Shown: positions 1-12,924 of the stretch, piece after piece
Layout of the letters: every line of letters begins with the position of its first letter
How positions within the stretch are numbered: the first letter of the stretch is position 1
NCBI GenBank assembly: GCA_009176605.1
Contig: SEYY01001022.1
Coordinates: forward strand, 37,108 to 101,107
DNA from: Armadillidium nasatum
Lineage: Eukaryota > Arthropoda > Malacostraca > Isopoda > Armadillidiidae
Direction: 5' to 3'
Length of the DNA stretch: 64,000 bases
Program-made: the position numbers and the translations under genes
The notes under the pieces: model-generated
Database searches by the model: none
Seen by the model: the letters and a program-made list of their open reading frames with translations, nothing else
Told to the model about the DNA's origin: nothing

Positions 1-762
1 CGTTTCGTGTGAGTTTTTTTGAAGGTTTTTATTTCACAACATATACGTAACGAAAATTTTTATAAGTTAAATTATATAAAGGAAAATTCTTAATTTCTTT
101 TATAGTTCCGGGATAGGAACTACATTCAACATAGTCTTATCTACTTTTCTTCAAGAGTCCTTTTCCTTAATTGTTCCTAAATAGTTAGAAGTGACAGCAG
201 GATTCCTTTATTGATTCACAACTCTTCAATAAAATTAAACATTCCTGTCAGTTCTTCACTAGAACCCTAATTTGTTCAACTCTTAATTTCTTTCTCAAAG
301 TTCTGACCGTGTTGTCAATATTTTCATTGTTCATCATTCTATTGTATTATATTATCTACAAAGTAAAAATCTTTAGAAATTCTGTGTTTTCCTCTACCTC
401 AAAATAAACCAAGAACTACAGAACCAGTTCTTGTTATATCTTTGTTGTCATTTGCTCTTTTGCGTGATCCTCCTGAAATCTCAGAAAACCTGAGATCCTC
501 TTTTCGCGAAAGCAGACTGCGGCATCAACCAATCACCTCGTTGAAGAGGATTTAACACCGATACCAACCTCGCCTTACGACAAGGAGAAGAGAGCGATTC
601 AACTAGGTCACCTAGAACCGCCTCCTCATCAGTGGATTTAAAACCAACAGTGGGTGAAAATTAAATCGCTTCTCTTTTTCAATGTAATTTAAATATATTT
701 TATTTTATTTTTGTCTGTGGGAATATTTGTCCGTTGTGATATTCCTTACAGAGAAAAATAAT

Positions 763-777
763 TGGCGACCCTGCCAG
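763..777 (+). other. primer-binding site of the gypsy element
   Basis: TGGCGACCCTGCCAG follows the presumed LTR end (TTCCTTACA at about 750). The TGG start matches the CCA end of a tRNA; I do not assign the tRNA. Confidence 0.6.
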
Positions 778-818
778 AATTACGAAAAGAGTGTTAAAAA
801 AAAAACCTTATAACAGCG

Positions 819-2382
819 ATGGCAGAGAACACAATGATGGATAATGAAATCAAAACCAACGTGGACCAGCTGATTGAATTTGATACCCAGTTACCATTCA
901 ACACTAATGCTGCTTCCACGCCAGAACATTCTGAAGACCAGAGGGGTGAAAACTTACCCGAAGCTCAACCCGGGGATCAAAATGTGAAAGAAATGCTTGT
1001 GGAAGTCATTAGGTATACTCAAGAAGTTGATCAACGATTTAGCAAGCAGAATCAAACGATACTGGAGTTATTATCGGCTCGCTTTGATCCAGTTCCGTCT
1101 GCTGCACCACCACCATTACCTGAGCGGTCCGTACGACCGAAGGAGAAGAAGCCGTCGGTAGCAGTAGCTTGTGAGGTTAACGGAGGAACTCAACCACCGT
1201 CGCTACTTACCTTTATACCTCCAAGACAACCGATTATGAACCCCACAAGTGCACCCCGTATCTCAACCAGTACCATGACGGATAGGCAATTCCGGGAATT
1301 CGTACAAAAGAGTTTAGCTGCTCAGCAAGCTCACAGCGCGATGGTTTCCCAGGCGATATCCATTATGGCACAAATGTTTAATAAGCCTAAATCTAACAAG
1401 GCTGTGCCACCAGCAAAACTTAACCCTGACTCAGAACAAGACTTGAAAGTATTCTTTCGTGAATTCGAGGAATATTGCTCTCTCCTGTACCCAACCTAAA
1501 AACAGGACTGGTTAAGGCTCTTGGGCTCATATTTACAGTCCTCATACCTCGCCCTCGCCCCCTACCATCAACTCCATAAGGCGGACAAGTCTTATGAAGA
1601 AATTAAACAGAACTTGCTTGATCTTTTTAATAACGAAGACAGGGTAAGACAGGAACGAGCAGTACATGATTACATGACTGCTAGTATGCGAAAAAATGAA
1701 ACCGTCAAGATTTTTGCTATCCGTTTGTTGGACCTCGCAAGGAAAGCGTACCCCACCACTTCAGCAGAAGCTTGTAAAGAACATGAGACACTGCGTCAAG
1801 TGTTTCTTGCAGCCTTGCCACTTGCTATTAACAAGGAGATCACCACATATCTCCGAAATCACGAGTGGTTGTCTGGAACCAAAGTTTCCTTTGATCAGTT
1901 AGTAAACCTAGCTGATAGGCACCTTCAGGACTTAAAGGGACACGCTCAAGTACCCGTGCCTGAAGTAATAGATATCTCTAGGGTTGTGGCTGAATCGAGA
2001 CCCCAACAAAAGTTGTGGACGGATGTGGTGAAGCGTTGGAATCCTTCTTCCAATGCCCAACCACCTCCACAAAGACCGGTTGAGAAAAAGTCCTCAGAAA
2101 GGAAAGGAAAACGTCAAAAGAAGTCTACGGGAAACCGCAGTCCCAAATTCGTTAGGGACAAACCGCGTCGTAATGAAAGCGATAGCTCGAGCTCGTCGGG
2201 ACGGTCGGAAGAACGTAGACAGAATAATCGTGCACGTAAAACTTCGCAACGACAATCTAACCAGTGGTGTAGTTTTTGCGATAAAGACACGCACTCAAAG
2301 GACACTTGTTACATACTCAACAACAAATGTTCCATATGCAGAGTGGGCACTTGTCCTACAAGTGTTCGCAATATCAACCACG

Positions 2383-2419
<37 letters not shown>

Positions 2420-2640
2420 CGTCGTCTTTCGGAAAATTGTCCCGCATGTAACCAATACGGTCATGTGGGCAAGTATTGTCCGGAATGGAAAAACCGACGC
2501 CCAAGACGAGAAAGCAATTCTCCACCAAATCAAGGAGGGAACAGAAGAAACAATTCGCGCTCTTCAAGAAGATCATCAGCAGAAAATAACAATGCCACTG
2601 GTGGTTTGCCGGCGCGAAATCAACAAGAGCGTCCTTTAAA
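819..2640 (+). pseudogene. gag-like region of the gypsy fossil
   Basis: Begins with an acidic, Pro-rich N-terminus, continues with a retrotransposon-gag-like helical region (KVFFREFEEY, YEEIKQNLLDLFNNEDR, LAALPLAI-type helices) and a basic Ser/Arg-rich stretch before a knuckle of the form C-x2-C-x4-H-x4-C near 2268-2310. An (AAC)n run near 2385-2420 codes low-complexity residues. Broken; treated as a fossil. Confidence 0.8.
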
Positions 2641-2649
2641 CTAATTGAC

Positions 2650-5600
2650 CCCGTGACTGAGGGGCCAGTCACGGTAGAAGGGTTAATTACTCCTTGTAGG
2701 AGTACCCCATTAACAACGGAGTTAACCTCCAGTATTTTAAAGGAAAATAAGAGTGAAACCCTAATTCTACAATTTTCGAAATGCGAGACCCAACCTTTAA
2801 TGGTGGCAGTAGAAGTAGTAGACTATCCAGGAACTTGTTTCCATTCCTTAATAGATAATGGAGCAGAGATTAACTTAATAAAAGAAAGTGCTGTTTCATT
2901 AATGAATGGTATACAACGATATCCATCGGTAGTCGCAAGGGTCACAGGCGTTGGAAATGCGCGTATTCCTATACACGAGTTCGTAATCTTACGATTAAGA
3001 TTCGAAACTGGGTATATTTCAACTTTGGAAGAATTTTACATACTTCCAGATTCCGCTATGGATAACTCCATGGTCATTGGAGTTACGCTCCTACGAGCAA
3101 ATAACTTATTACCTGATATGTCAACATATCAATTTTTCCAGAGAACCGGAAATGACTTCGTGGTAATAGCAACAGACCCAACGAAATCAACTTATCGGGA
3201 GGTCATTAACGCAAGGAATGTGGAAATTCCCGCTAACCACTTCAAGATCGTAGATGTCGAAATGGCATGTCGAGGAACCAACTTTCCTATTTCGACAATG
3301 TTAGTGGAACCACCAGAAAAAGTAGAAGTGGAAATCGTAACCGGATTGGTTAATAGCGAAGAACCGTTTCGAATTGCTATCTGCAATAAGAAAGACACCT
3401 CAAGGTTTATACCAAGAGGACAAGTGTTAGGAATCGCAACAGAATTACCAGAGAATAACGTAGAGGTTTCTATAAATAGGCATCAACTTGATTCAACACA
3501 ACAATCAAGCATCGCTTATTGGACTCGCGACAAGATCATTGAAGAGTTCAAGATTAACGAAGTTAACGTTACTCAAGAGCAGAAAGAACAACTGATCGAC
3601 CTTCTTCAATATCCTACCGTTTTAAGTATGGATGATGAAGACGTTGGATTAGCAACTAACATCCAACATGAAATTGAATTGGACACCAACATCCCAATTC
3701 ATGTACCAGTTCGAAGGTTTCAGGGACCATTAGCTCAAGAAATTCAAGAACAATGTGAAGAGTTGGAGAGAGGGAATATCATCAGACCCAGTTACTCTCC
3801 ATATTCTGCTCCTGTGGTACCAGTACGTAAGCCTGACGGGTAAACTACGGCTTTGTATTGACTACCGTGCCCTCAACAAGCACACAAAAGCGGATGCCTT
3901 TCCCTTGCCAAACTTGATTGACTCCATATACAATATGAGTGGAGCCAAATTATTCACGACAATAGATTTGGTAAGGGGGTATTATCAAATCGAGATGGCC
4001 AAAGAGTCAATAGATAAAACGGCATTCTCAACGTTGTTCGCTCACAACGAGTTCCTTCGGATGCCTTTCGGGGTAAAAGGAGGACCAGCAACCTTCCAAA
4101 GAGGTATGATGCTCGCCTTAGCAGGAATACCTTGGTCGGAAGTAATGGTATATCTCGATGATTTGATAATCCGATCAGAGACCTTTGACCAACATTTAAG
4201 CTCAATTACGAAAGTGTTGGGGTCGTTACAAGCAAATGGTTTTAAGTTGAAGCCAGGAAAGACTAAATTATGTCGTGAAAGTGTTCAATTTTTAGGACAC
4301 TTAATTGATCCAGAAGGGATACAACCGATAGATAAAAATTTGAGTGGAGTACTTAACTTTTCCACAACCAACAACAATAAAACAATTACGGTCTTTCTTG
4401 GGTATGGTGAATTTCTATCGAAGACATATTCCCGATTGGTCAATAATTTGTAAGCCACTTTTGGCTCAAGTCGGGGGTAAAACAGTTAACTGGACTCCAG
4501 AATGCCAGGAGGCATTTGAGAAATTAAAATCAGCGTTGGTGGAGCCACCGACGTTGGCTTTTCCAGATTATAGCCCAACAGCTCCACCATTAGAACTACA
4601 CGTTGATGCTTCGTCAATTGGAGCAGGAGGAGTCTTATCACAAACTGTTGATGGCGTAAATCGACCCATATCTTACATCTCGAAAACCTTTTCCAAGTCT
4701 CAACTAAACTACTCTACAACGGAAAAGGAGCTTGCAGCATTGAGATGGGCAGTTAAAACTTTACGACCATTCCTGTGTTCGAAGAAATTCATTATTTTCA
4801 CTGACCATGAGCCTCTGGTATATCTTAATAACATGGCGGCAGTTGACGGACGTATCGCGCGTACACTGCGTGATTTAACAGATTATGACTATGACATCCG
4901 CTACATAAAGGGTAAAGATAACGTAGTAGCCGATGCGTTGTCCAGATCTCCAGTGGAGGTGCTTCCAGAAGATCACAATGATCAACTGAAAATTGTCCCC
5001 ATTGAGGAAGTTCAACCTTCAGGTTTCATTCCTGAAGGGGTATACAGTACATTTAATGCCAGGAGGAGGAAATTCCTTATTTCAATCGTTTTCCATGTGG
5101 TTGGAAGGAACACCTGATAACCATATGGATATTAGAGAAACTGTAGCGGAGGAACTTATCAAACACCCCGCTAAGTATCAACTGAAAGGCAGGAATATAA
5201 CAAAGAAGCTGAAGTTGCTGAAATTACCAGGCCAACTTCCAATTCCAGAAGCAATCTTGACCTTTGCTAATATATCTAATTGCCTTGTTCGAGTTTTCTA
5301 CAACGACAACAATCCATTAACATATGGAATTCCTGGTGATGTCTGTAACTTACAAAATGTATCTGGTATACATTTTAACTATCTTGAACCATGCAAAAAG
5401 AAAAGCGTCAGAATAAATATCGTCAACATTTGTCAATTAACCATCGACGAGCTTGATGAATTTTTTAGTGCTGATGAAGAGGTAATACTTGAAGAACAAT
5501 TTAAGGACAATGTTCTTTGCAAATTGAGAAAAGCATTGGATCCATACGAAAGCTCAACTTTTCTTGAACATGGATTAGAAATCTTTCGTCCATATCAACG

Positions 5601-6260
5601 ACATCTTTTCTTGTTTGGAGATTTAATCTTCATCCAAAATGATAATAATCCACGAATGGTAATATCCATGCCTCTTCTAATTCGGTTACTTTTGGATTTA
5701 CATTTATTAAATGGACATTTGGGAACACCGAAACTTATTGCATTGGTGAGAGAGGACTTATGGCATCCAAAACTTGCTAATGTTGCTAGTGACATTTGTA
5801 AGTCTTGTATGACATGTCAACTTAACAAAAATATTCCTACTGTGATTATTCCGCCTGTTATGAAAATAACGTCTTATCCGTTCGAATTGTTAGCAGTTGA
5901 TTTGTTACAATTACCGCGAACTTTTCGAAACCACTCTTATGCTCTTGTAGCAATTGATCATTTCACTAAGTATCTCTTTGTCCTACCTATGAAAGATAAG
6001 TCTGCGAAAACCGTCAGCACAACGATGAAGTTTAAACTTATTTCGTTTTTGCCACGGGTCCCGCAGAAACTTCTTTCTGATCAAGGAACTGAGTTTACTT
6101 CAGTACTTTTTAACGAAGTATTGGAGGCGTTTGCCATTGAGCACGTATTGGCATCTAGTCATCGGCCACAAACGAATGGAGTTACGGAACGAGTAAATCG
6201 AACCATACTACAGACTTTGCGAATGATGATTCAACAAAACCCAACTGATTGGGATTTGTA
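2650..6260 (+). pseudogene. pol-like region of the gypsy fossil (PR-RT-RH-IN)
   Basis: Protease shows FHSLIDNGAEINLI near 2.84 kb. Reverse transcriptase shows LRLCIDYRALN, FTTIDLVRGYYQIEM, the FGVKGGPATFQ region and YLDDLII near 4.15 kb. RNase H shows LELHVDASSIGAGGVLSQ and a DHEPL motif near 4.8 kb. Integrase shows a zinc-binding HLLNGH...CKSCMTCQL segment near 5.7-5.8 kb, then AVDLL, SDQGTEF and the SSHRPQTNGVTERVNRT catalytic block near 6.15 kb. Broken; treated as a fossil. Confidence 0.85.
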
Positions 6261-6499
6261 ACTACAGCAAGTAGTTGTAAACTACAACAACACTTGGCAT
6301 TCAGCGATCAAGTAAACTCCCAGTGACTTCTTAGTGCAACAACAGCATTCATATGCAAGGAGAAATCCTTGTTTACGGCAACATTGGAAGTCACTTGCTT
6401 AAAGATTTTCACCACTCAACATTGGTGATAAAGTTGCGTATAAATCTCTGTTTCAAGGAAATCTTGTAACGAACAAGTTTAAACCTAGATTTAAGGGAC

Positions 6500-7530
6500 C
6501 TTACGTGATTACTAAAGTATACGACTCAACACTCGCATACTATATAGCCAAGTACCCAATCGCTGAAAGGGAAGGTGTCATACAGGCTCACTTCTCACAG
6601 CTCCGAAAATGGATTGATGTTCCCAGATATCTCTTACGAAATCCTTATTTCCGCCAACATCTACAGAATCAACAGAATCAACTTACACCACAACAGGATG
6701 AAGATTATCAACAGAATCATGCGGAAATCAACGAAGAACAGGGGGAGATATCAGATGAAGAATCATTACCGCCGACTCCAACGGTTTTACCTGAGGAGGA
6801 CAGTGACGAGGATGACGATGGTTTTTCATTCCAACTCGCTGAAGAGGATCATCACTTGTTGGAGGAGTTGAAGAAGAGGCAGATAGAATGTGAACAAGTG
6901 ATATTTAGACTGATCGATAATGATTATTCGACCTTCTTGTCTGACTCATTCAGAGTTTTACAAGAATCTTTTGACAAAACTTTAAGAGCAAATACAGATT
7001 CTCGGATTAACTCCGAATTGAACGAGTCAGCCGATATATCTAACATAACTGACAATAATACTACAAGATTTATACAAACCGATCTAACCATACCTCCGGA
7101 ATAAGAGGAGGAAAAAGAAGATCTGTTCAACGATAAATGAATCATTTGAAGGATTTTGTCCGTTAGATTATTCGGTAGATCAGGATTCATTTGAAGGATT
7201 TGTGCCTAAGGCTCTTTCCACCATAATGGAAGAACCTGATAGTTATTATCAACTGAATTTCAGCGATGAATTCAATGATAAAACGGCCGATTCTTTTGAA
7301 GGATTTGATCCGAAGGGGTTCTATATTGAGGAAAATTATATGGAACTACAAGGACATATAGAAGCATCGCCAATGGAGGAAGAAACTCAGATGAACATCA
7401 CCTGCTTAGAGATGGATTCAGGAAAACAAGAGCCTTCTCCACCACGACTGCAATCCCATGGAGATGCCCCACAACATGATTACGTCATGGAACGTCCACT
7501 TGAATATCGCCGACGTTATCAAAGTTAAGT
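6500..7530 (+). pseudogene. C-terminal region downstream of gypsy integrase
   Basis: A GPY/F-like start (FKGPYVITKVYD near 6.49 kb) is followed by Gln/Asn-rich and strongly acidic low-complexity sequence (EDSDEDDDG). Two repeats of a SFEGF-type motif lie at 7.15-7.3 kb. I cannot assign a function to the tail. Confidence 0.5.
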
Positions 7531-7559
7531 TAACGACATGCGCCGTGGAATGTGTAATC

Positions 7560-7872
7560 GCGTTAAATTAATAGTGCGAATATTATAGTTCAGTGTTGTG
7601 AAAAAGTGTGATTTATATATAAAAATAAAATATCAAAAGTGAAATATAATTCACAAAACACAATAAACAACATATAAAATTATAAATCACAAAATGCATG
7701 TTCAACATAACATATACATAAATTATAAATACATGTTTACAAAACAATACAAGCATGTTGACAAATTGTGTAGAATAGACTAAGTAATTAGTAGTTATTG
7801 ATATTAGCTCTAATCTAAATTTTCTACTCTAATTGTTGTATAAACATTTCATGTAATTACTACCATAAACTA

Positions 7873-7904
<32 letters not shown>

Positions 7905-8105
7905 GATAGTTCTAATTTGTATTAAAAAATGTAGTAAAAGAAAAATTAAATACTTTACTTTAATATTTTCAAGACTGAATTATTCATGAAATATAAGGTT
8001 TTTGAAATTATTATTTATATAATATTCAGATAGTTTTGTCTTAAACATATAAACATTTGCATTTGTATAAATCTATGTAATAATATGTTTGTAAAAATAA
8101 CTACA
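7560..8105. other. AT-rich stretch without recognised gene
   Basis: Very AT-rich sequence between the gypsy fossil and the BEL fragment, with a short (TA)n run at 7873-7897. I see no LTR match, ORF or structured element. Confidence 0.6.
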
Positions 8106-8110
8106 ATATA

Positions 8111-8197
<87 letters not shown>
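8106..8197. repeat. (TA)n microsatellite
   Basis: About 92 bp of TA with one TT interruption, directly left of the BEL/Pao fragment. Confidence 0.97.
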
Positions 8198-8199
<2 letters not shown>

Positions 8200-8201
<2 letters not shown>

Positions 8202-9017
8202 TCTTTTCAGCATGGCCAGGGTTGAGAGGTACTTCTGAAGTCAGAGTGCTAGTAAATATGAAAGAGCAAATGCAACAAATTTATAACATCAACTTATTCG
8301 TCTCGTGCCACCCCGGCGCCGACTTATTGTTGCTAGGGNNNNNNNNNNNNNNNNNNNNNNNNNNNNNNNNNNNNNNNNNNNNNNNNNNNNNNNNNNNNNN
8401 NNNNNNNNNNNNNNNNNNNNNNNNNNNNNNNNNNNNNNGAAATAGTCCTTCCTTGAACCAAGCATCTTATCCTTGAGTTGATCTCCTTTCTTCTCTTTTT
8501 AGACTTCTTCTTTCTTTTCGAACTAACAAATATGTAGTTCTTGCAGATATCTCTAAAGCGTTTCTTCAGATTCGTCTGAAGCTTGAGTCCGATCGCAACA
8601 AATTTTGTTTCTTCTGGGAAGAGAAAAGGCGACTACTCACTTATCGCAATGCTACAATCATATTTGGATTGACAGTAAGCCCACACGCATTAGGGGCTGT
8701 CATTCGGCACCATGCTCAGAAATATCCTGATGATCTTTGTACTTCCATCCTTCAAAACAACCTCTATGTTGACAACCTTATATTCACACATTCGTCTTTG
8801 GACGTTTTGAAAGATATATTTCTTCTTGCCACCTCCAGAATGAGTGAAGGTGGTTTTGATCTGCGTTCGTGGAGTTCCAATAGTAGGGAACTCAGAGACA
8901 TTTTTGAAAACAATGATAAATTGTCTTCTCATCGAAGTGAAGAAGAAAGAGTTCGGGGCTATCTGTACAATACTACATTGGATAGCATTAAGCTCAGTGG
9001 CTTCTCTCTCAATCAAT
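8200..9017 (+). mobile_element. BEL/Pao retrotransposon fragment (RT region)
   Basis: Pieces read NSPSLNQA, then KYVVLADISKAF-like, FCFFWE, SPHALGAVIRHHAQKYP, LYVDNLIF and MSEGGFDLRSW, the reverse-transcriptase block typical of BEL/Pao. It is close to the corresponding block of the reverse BEL element at 12.9-18.7 kb. It is interrupted by the assembly gap and cut at its right end by the Penelope-like element. A fossil, broken in a few places. Confidence 0.85.
8339..8438. other. assembly gap, 100 N
   Basis: Exactly 100 Ns, the usual placeholder for a gap of unknown size, so distances across it are not reliable. Confidence 0.99.
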
Positions 9018-9572
9018 TTTTATCTCTTTTATTTTGTTTTTAATAATTTCTTCTAAGATTTTTGGAAATGGTTCTGAGATATTGAAGTTAAGTTGTTTTG
9101 GTATTAATGACTTGGGTGAAACTTTTTCTTCTAAGCACTTCCTTAAAAAGCTTTCTTGGACCTTTTTTAAATGAGTTTTGATGTCATGGTCACAGTATTG
9201 AAAGTAGTTTTTCTTTAAACTGTAGTTACCATCCAGATAGTGATAAAGTACGGGATCCATATTGTATACAATTATTTAGTGCTAATTTGATTCGCAATGT
9301 GATATTTATTTAAATATTCTTTTTCCCTAACAATCCCTTTTTTAAAAACACACAATTATTTACACACAATTACACACCTACTAAGTATCACCCAAGTCAC
9401 TAATACCAAAACAACTTAACTTCAATATCTCAGAACCATTTCCAAAAATCTTAGAAGAAATTATTAAAAACAAAATAAAAGAGATAAAAAGGGAAATAAA
9501 CTTTTTTTTCGTAAATCCTACAAAAAGTTCTTAAATCTTACAAACAACAACCTACAGCTAAACAATGCCAAC

Positions 9573-10860
9573 ATGGCAGAAAAAATGAAAGAAAACTTAA
9601 ACAATAGAAGAAACATAGCAAAACGGAAAAAACAAAAATCACTATATGAAAAATTTCATCTCATCTTCAATAATAGCCCTTGGTTAAAAATGAATGCAAA
9701 CACAATCCTCAACCTGTCATCTATAAATTTAACAAAACTGGAAGAATCAGTTTTAAATTACGGACTCTCTTTCGCAATAGACACAACTGACCCTCTCCCT
9801 GAATTGATTATAAATTTTGAACAATGGAAGAATAAAAACCCAAGCCAAACACAAATAAACCCAGATATTCTACTTGGATCTTTACTCGAGAAAATTTCCA
9901 ACACTCACAATAGATTACCCAAGTGCTTCAATTTAACTAAAAGAAATCAAAAAAGGAAAAAGGATATAATCATCATCTCAAGATCTGATAAAGACTGCAA
10001 AATTGTCATTTTGGATAAAACCTACTACACAAATAAAGCACTTGAACTTCTTGCAGACGAGAACACATACATTAAACTAAAAACTAACCCTTTGAAAACT
10101 TCGCAAAATCTATTCAACAGGCAACTGAAAATAATCCTTAGTAATAACGAACCATTATATAACAGATTAAAATCCCATAATAATCAATTAGCCAAATTTT
10201 ACGGAATACCCAAAACCCACAAAAATGAAATCCCACTACGCCCGATCATCTCAAATACAAATTGCATCACATACAAACTATCCAAATGGATAGCTTCCCA
10301 ATTACTTCCCCTATTAGAACAAATATCAATTTCTCACTTAAAAAACTCACAACAACTTAAAAATAAAATAGAAAAAATAAATATGACCAACTACAATATG
10401 CTGTTTCAATGTAACGTCATTATTCACAAACGTTCCGGTTGAAGAGACCTTAATGTTATTAGAAAACTATGTAAAGTTACACCAAATCACGTTTGAATTA
10501 CCTCACTCATCAATCAAACATCTCATCAATCTAGTAACAGAGCATTCACATTTTTCCTTCAACGATCAATATTATACGCAAAAATCAGGACTTAGTATGG
10601 GATCTCCACTCTCCCCTATAATTAGTGTATCTTTCTTGAACTAATCGAAATACAACACATTTTTAAGTATCCCGAATATAATCAATGCACTTGGCTACGC
10701 TACGTGGATGATATATTATTTATTCATCCAAAATCCTTTAACATTGAAAAATTCCATAATTTTATTAATAACATAACTCCCACTATTAAATTTACTATAG
10801 AACATTCAAAAAACAACACATTACCATATTTAGATATATTAATAAATTGGCAATGACCTA
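9573..10860 (+). pseudogene. Penelope-type reverse transcriptase
   Basis: Residues include IIIISRSDKDCKIVILDKTY, then KFYGIPKTHKNEIPLRPIIS and YKLSKWIASQLLPLL, followed in other frames by SGLSMGSPLSPIISVSFL and RYVDDILF, all Penelope RT blocks. The reading frame changes at about 10.4 kb, where DVTSLFTNVP-like sequence crosses frames, and a stop follows SFLN at about 10.64 kb, with another near 10.85 kb after DILINWQ. The first part of the ORF, visible only in the inverted copy on the minus strand at 9260-9018 (MDPVLYHYLDGNYSLKKNY), is missing from this forward copy. Not functional as read. Confidence 0.85.
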
Positions 10861-11187
10861 CTAATATAAATCTCTCTATATATAAAAAACCTACACACAA
10901 CCCTAAATATATACACTGGTATTCAAACCATAGTACCAAAATTAAAAAAGGAGTAATTATAACCTTAACTTTAAGAGCACTACGTATATGTAGTCCTCAA
11001 AACCTTAATTATGAAATTAAAACTATAGTCGATACCTTCACAAAGTTATCATACCCTCCAAACACTATTTATAGTAGTATTAATAAAGCCAAAAAAATAT
11101 TTAATAAAGAGGTAAATAACTCAAACACAAAAAAACAACAAGTTTAATAATTACAACGAAACATTAATACTAAATTCCGATGTAAAT

Positions 11188-11541
11188 ATGAAATTTGAGA
11201 ACATTAATATTGTAACTAAATATAGCAACACCCTGGGTAAATTATTCAAACCAAAACTTGACAACAAATTGCAATCCGCCATCTATGGAATTCCATGTAA
11301 CTCTTGCAAGGAAGTTTATATAGGAGAGACCACAGACATTAATAGACGTAGGTATCAACACTCATATGATCTTCGCACTTATAACCAGTTCTCACCATTA
11401 ATATCCCATCTGCAAAAAGAAGGACATATGATTAAAATAGACAACTTTAAAACACTAAAATATATTAACAATCACAATTTCCGAAAGTTTTACGAAGCAT
11501 TCGCAATAAAAAATAGTATAAATTTCAATCGAGATATCTGA
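11188..11541 (+). pseudogene. GIY-YIG endonuclease domain of the Penelope element
   Basis: YGIPCNSCKEVYIGETTDIN, then RRRYQHSYDLR and a final EAFAIKNSINFNRD block match the C-terminal GIY-YIG nuclease of endonuclease-bearing Penelope elements. The Tyr pair, Arg and Glu expected for catalysis are present. It is a separate frame from the RT pieces upstream, so it would not be made as one protein here. Confidence 0.88.
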
Positions 11542-11850
11542 AATTACAAAATAGACAATATCACAAACAACTATTTGAAGCAGTCCTTATCTTGTGACAA
11601 CATTAGGCATACCTTGGAAGAATGGGCGGGAAAGAAAGAATTAAACAACCAACCAATTCGGAACTCATAATTAAGAAATAAAGTCAACACAAAAACTCTT
11701 CTCTTGACATACCCTGAAAGAGGTGGAGGGAAAATATTCCACGAAAGCTAGGATTTGTCAAATTTATAAGAGTATATTATGTTACCAATAAAGTTGATTT
11801 AAATAATTGTGTGCTTTTAAAAAAGTGATTGCTAGGGAGAAAGAATATTT

Positions 11851-11853
<3 letters not shown>

Positions 11854-11946
<93 letters not shown>
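11854..11946. repeat. (TA)n microsatellite
   Basis: 93 bp of TA starting exactly at the 3' end of the Penelope-like element. Confidence 0.97.
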
Positions 11947-12910
11947 GTACATTATTGAAATTACCTAGTTTAGTTTCAGGTGGTACTCAAATTTGGACCC
12001 TATTAGTGTAGGTTTTACTCCACCAGATAACCTCAATGCCTTGATTATTTAATAGACATCCTCTTCTGCGACTGTAAGCATAAGGAATATCCCCAATATA
12101 GTAAATATTTTGTATAAATAATACCACCTGCAAGTCAGGACAAATGGGAAAAAACTTACGCGGAATCTTCGAGAAAGGGCTTGAACTTTTCTTTTTTTTT
12201 TTTTCTTGAAAGAAATTTGTTCTTTCACCGCATCTTCCGAAATCTTGCTCCGAAAACTTGCAGATGTAATTTTGTAGATGTAGTTAGTCTAGATATTGGA
12301 TTTCCGTCAAACTTTGCCTCATCAATTCGTAAGTTCAAGAAAGGAATGGAAATTAGAGCGCTCTAGAAAAAAAAGGACTGAGAACGAATTAGACAATATT
12401 AAGACGCATAAGAAACCCAAGATCGTAGAAAATAGTTTCAAAGTAATGAAAGCAAAATTTACAATAAACGCAATCTATTTCGTAGATTACGATTATTTAA
12501 TAATTATACGCTTTTAAGAAGTCAAATTAGGTTAATGTCAAAATCGATAAAGTCCTAATTTTTTGGACTGAAAGACGAATGTGTATACTTCAATATTATT
12601 ATATAAAACTCAATTACATTTGAATTTTATAAAAGATTCAAGATTATTTGAAATGGTGAAAACATGTATAAATATTTCACACAGAACACTAAAATCCTTC
12701 TTCTAGGAAGGCAAAATGCAAAAGGACGTTTTTTAAATCAAGCTCCCTCCCTTTTTAAATTCCCAGCAAGAATCCTCCCAAAATTCTTACCTTACAGGTG
12801 GCATCTAGCTACTTTTAACTTTAAATTTTTATATCCTCGGGGGGAGGGGATGACTCCATTCCTTTTGTGAATGGAGACATAAGAAAAAATTTTAAAAAAT
12901 GTCATAATCG
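11947..12910. other. unassigned AT-rich stretch
   Basis: Between the Penelope end and the BEL element. Small ORFs (12181-12517) show no recognisable domain. A G-run (GGGGGGAGGGG) occurs at 12839-12849. It may hold a diverged LTR of the reverse BEL element, but I see no matching copy on the other side. Confidence 0.5.
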
Positions 12911-12924
12911 ATAGTACTGGAATT

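Larger units (their letters stand above)
1..7530 (+). mobile_element. Ty3/gypsy LTR retrotransposon fossil
   Basis: The left edge looks like the 3' part of an LTR followed at about 763 by a tRNA primer-binding site. Parts in order: gag with zinc knuckles, aspartic protease, reverse transcriptase with YLDD, RNase H, integrase (HHCC then DDE core), and a C-terminal GPY/F-like segment with acidic tail. Order RT-RNase H-integrase places it in Ty3/gypsy. The coding part is broken in roughly half a dozen places. I could not find a matching 3' LTR before 8.1 kb, so the element is incomplete as seen or its 3' LTR is too diverged for reading by eye. Confidence 0.9.
9018..11858 (+). mobile_element. Penelope-like element with inverted partial copy
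   Basis: A forward copy (about 9388-11858) encodes a Penelope-type reverse transcriptase followed by a GIY-YIG endonuclease. To its left, 9018-9365 is a reverse-oriented partial copy: 9018-9119 is the near-perfect reverse complement of 9388-9490, and 9311-9365 is the reverse complement of the element's 3' end at about 11792-11858. Such terminal partial and inverted copies (pseudo-LTRs) are a known trait of Penelope elements. It is inserted in the BEL fragment and ends in a (TA)n array. Confidence 0.88.

Noticed and set aside
2053-2644. Extra genes overlapping the gypsy gag, including a polyGln and a polyVal ORF
   Set aside because: They are other-frame readings of the (AAC)n run and of the gag region itself.
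7530-8105. 3' LTR of the left gypsy element
   Set aside because: No segment matched the presumed 5' LTR at 1-762 when compared by eye; a proper alignment could still find a diverged copy.
12181-12517. Small host genes in the 12.2-12.5 kb stretch
   Set aside because: Two overlapping short ORFs without domain, splice pattern or codon evidence.
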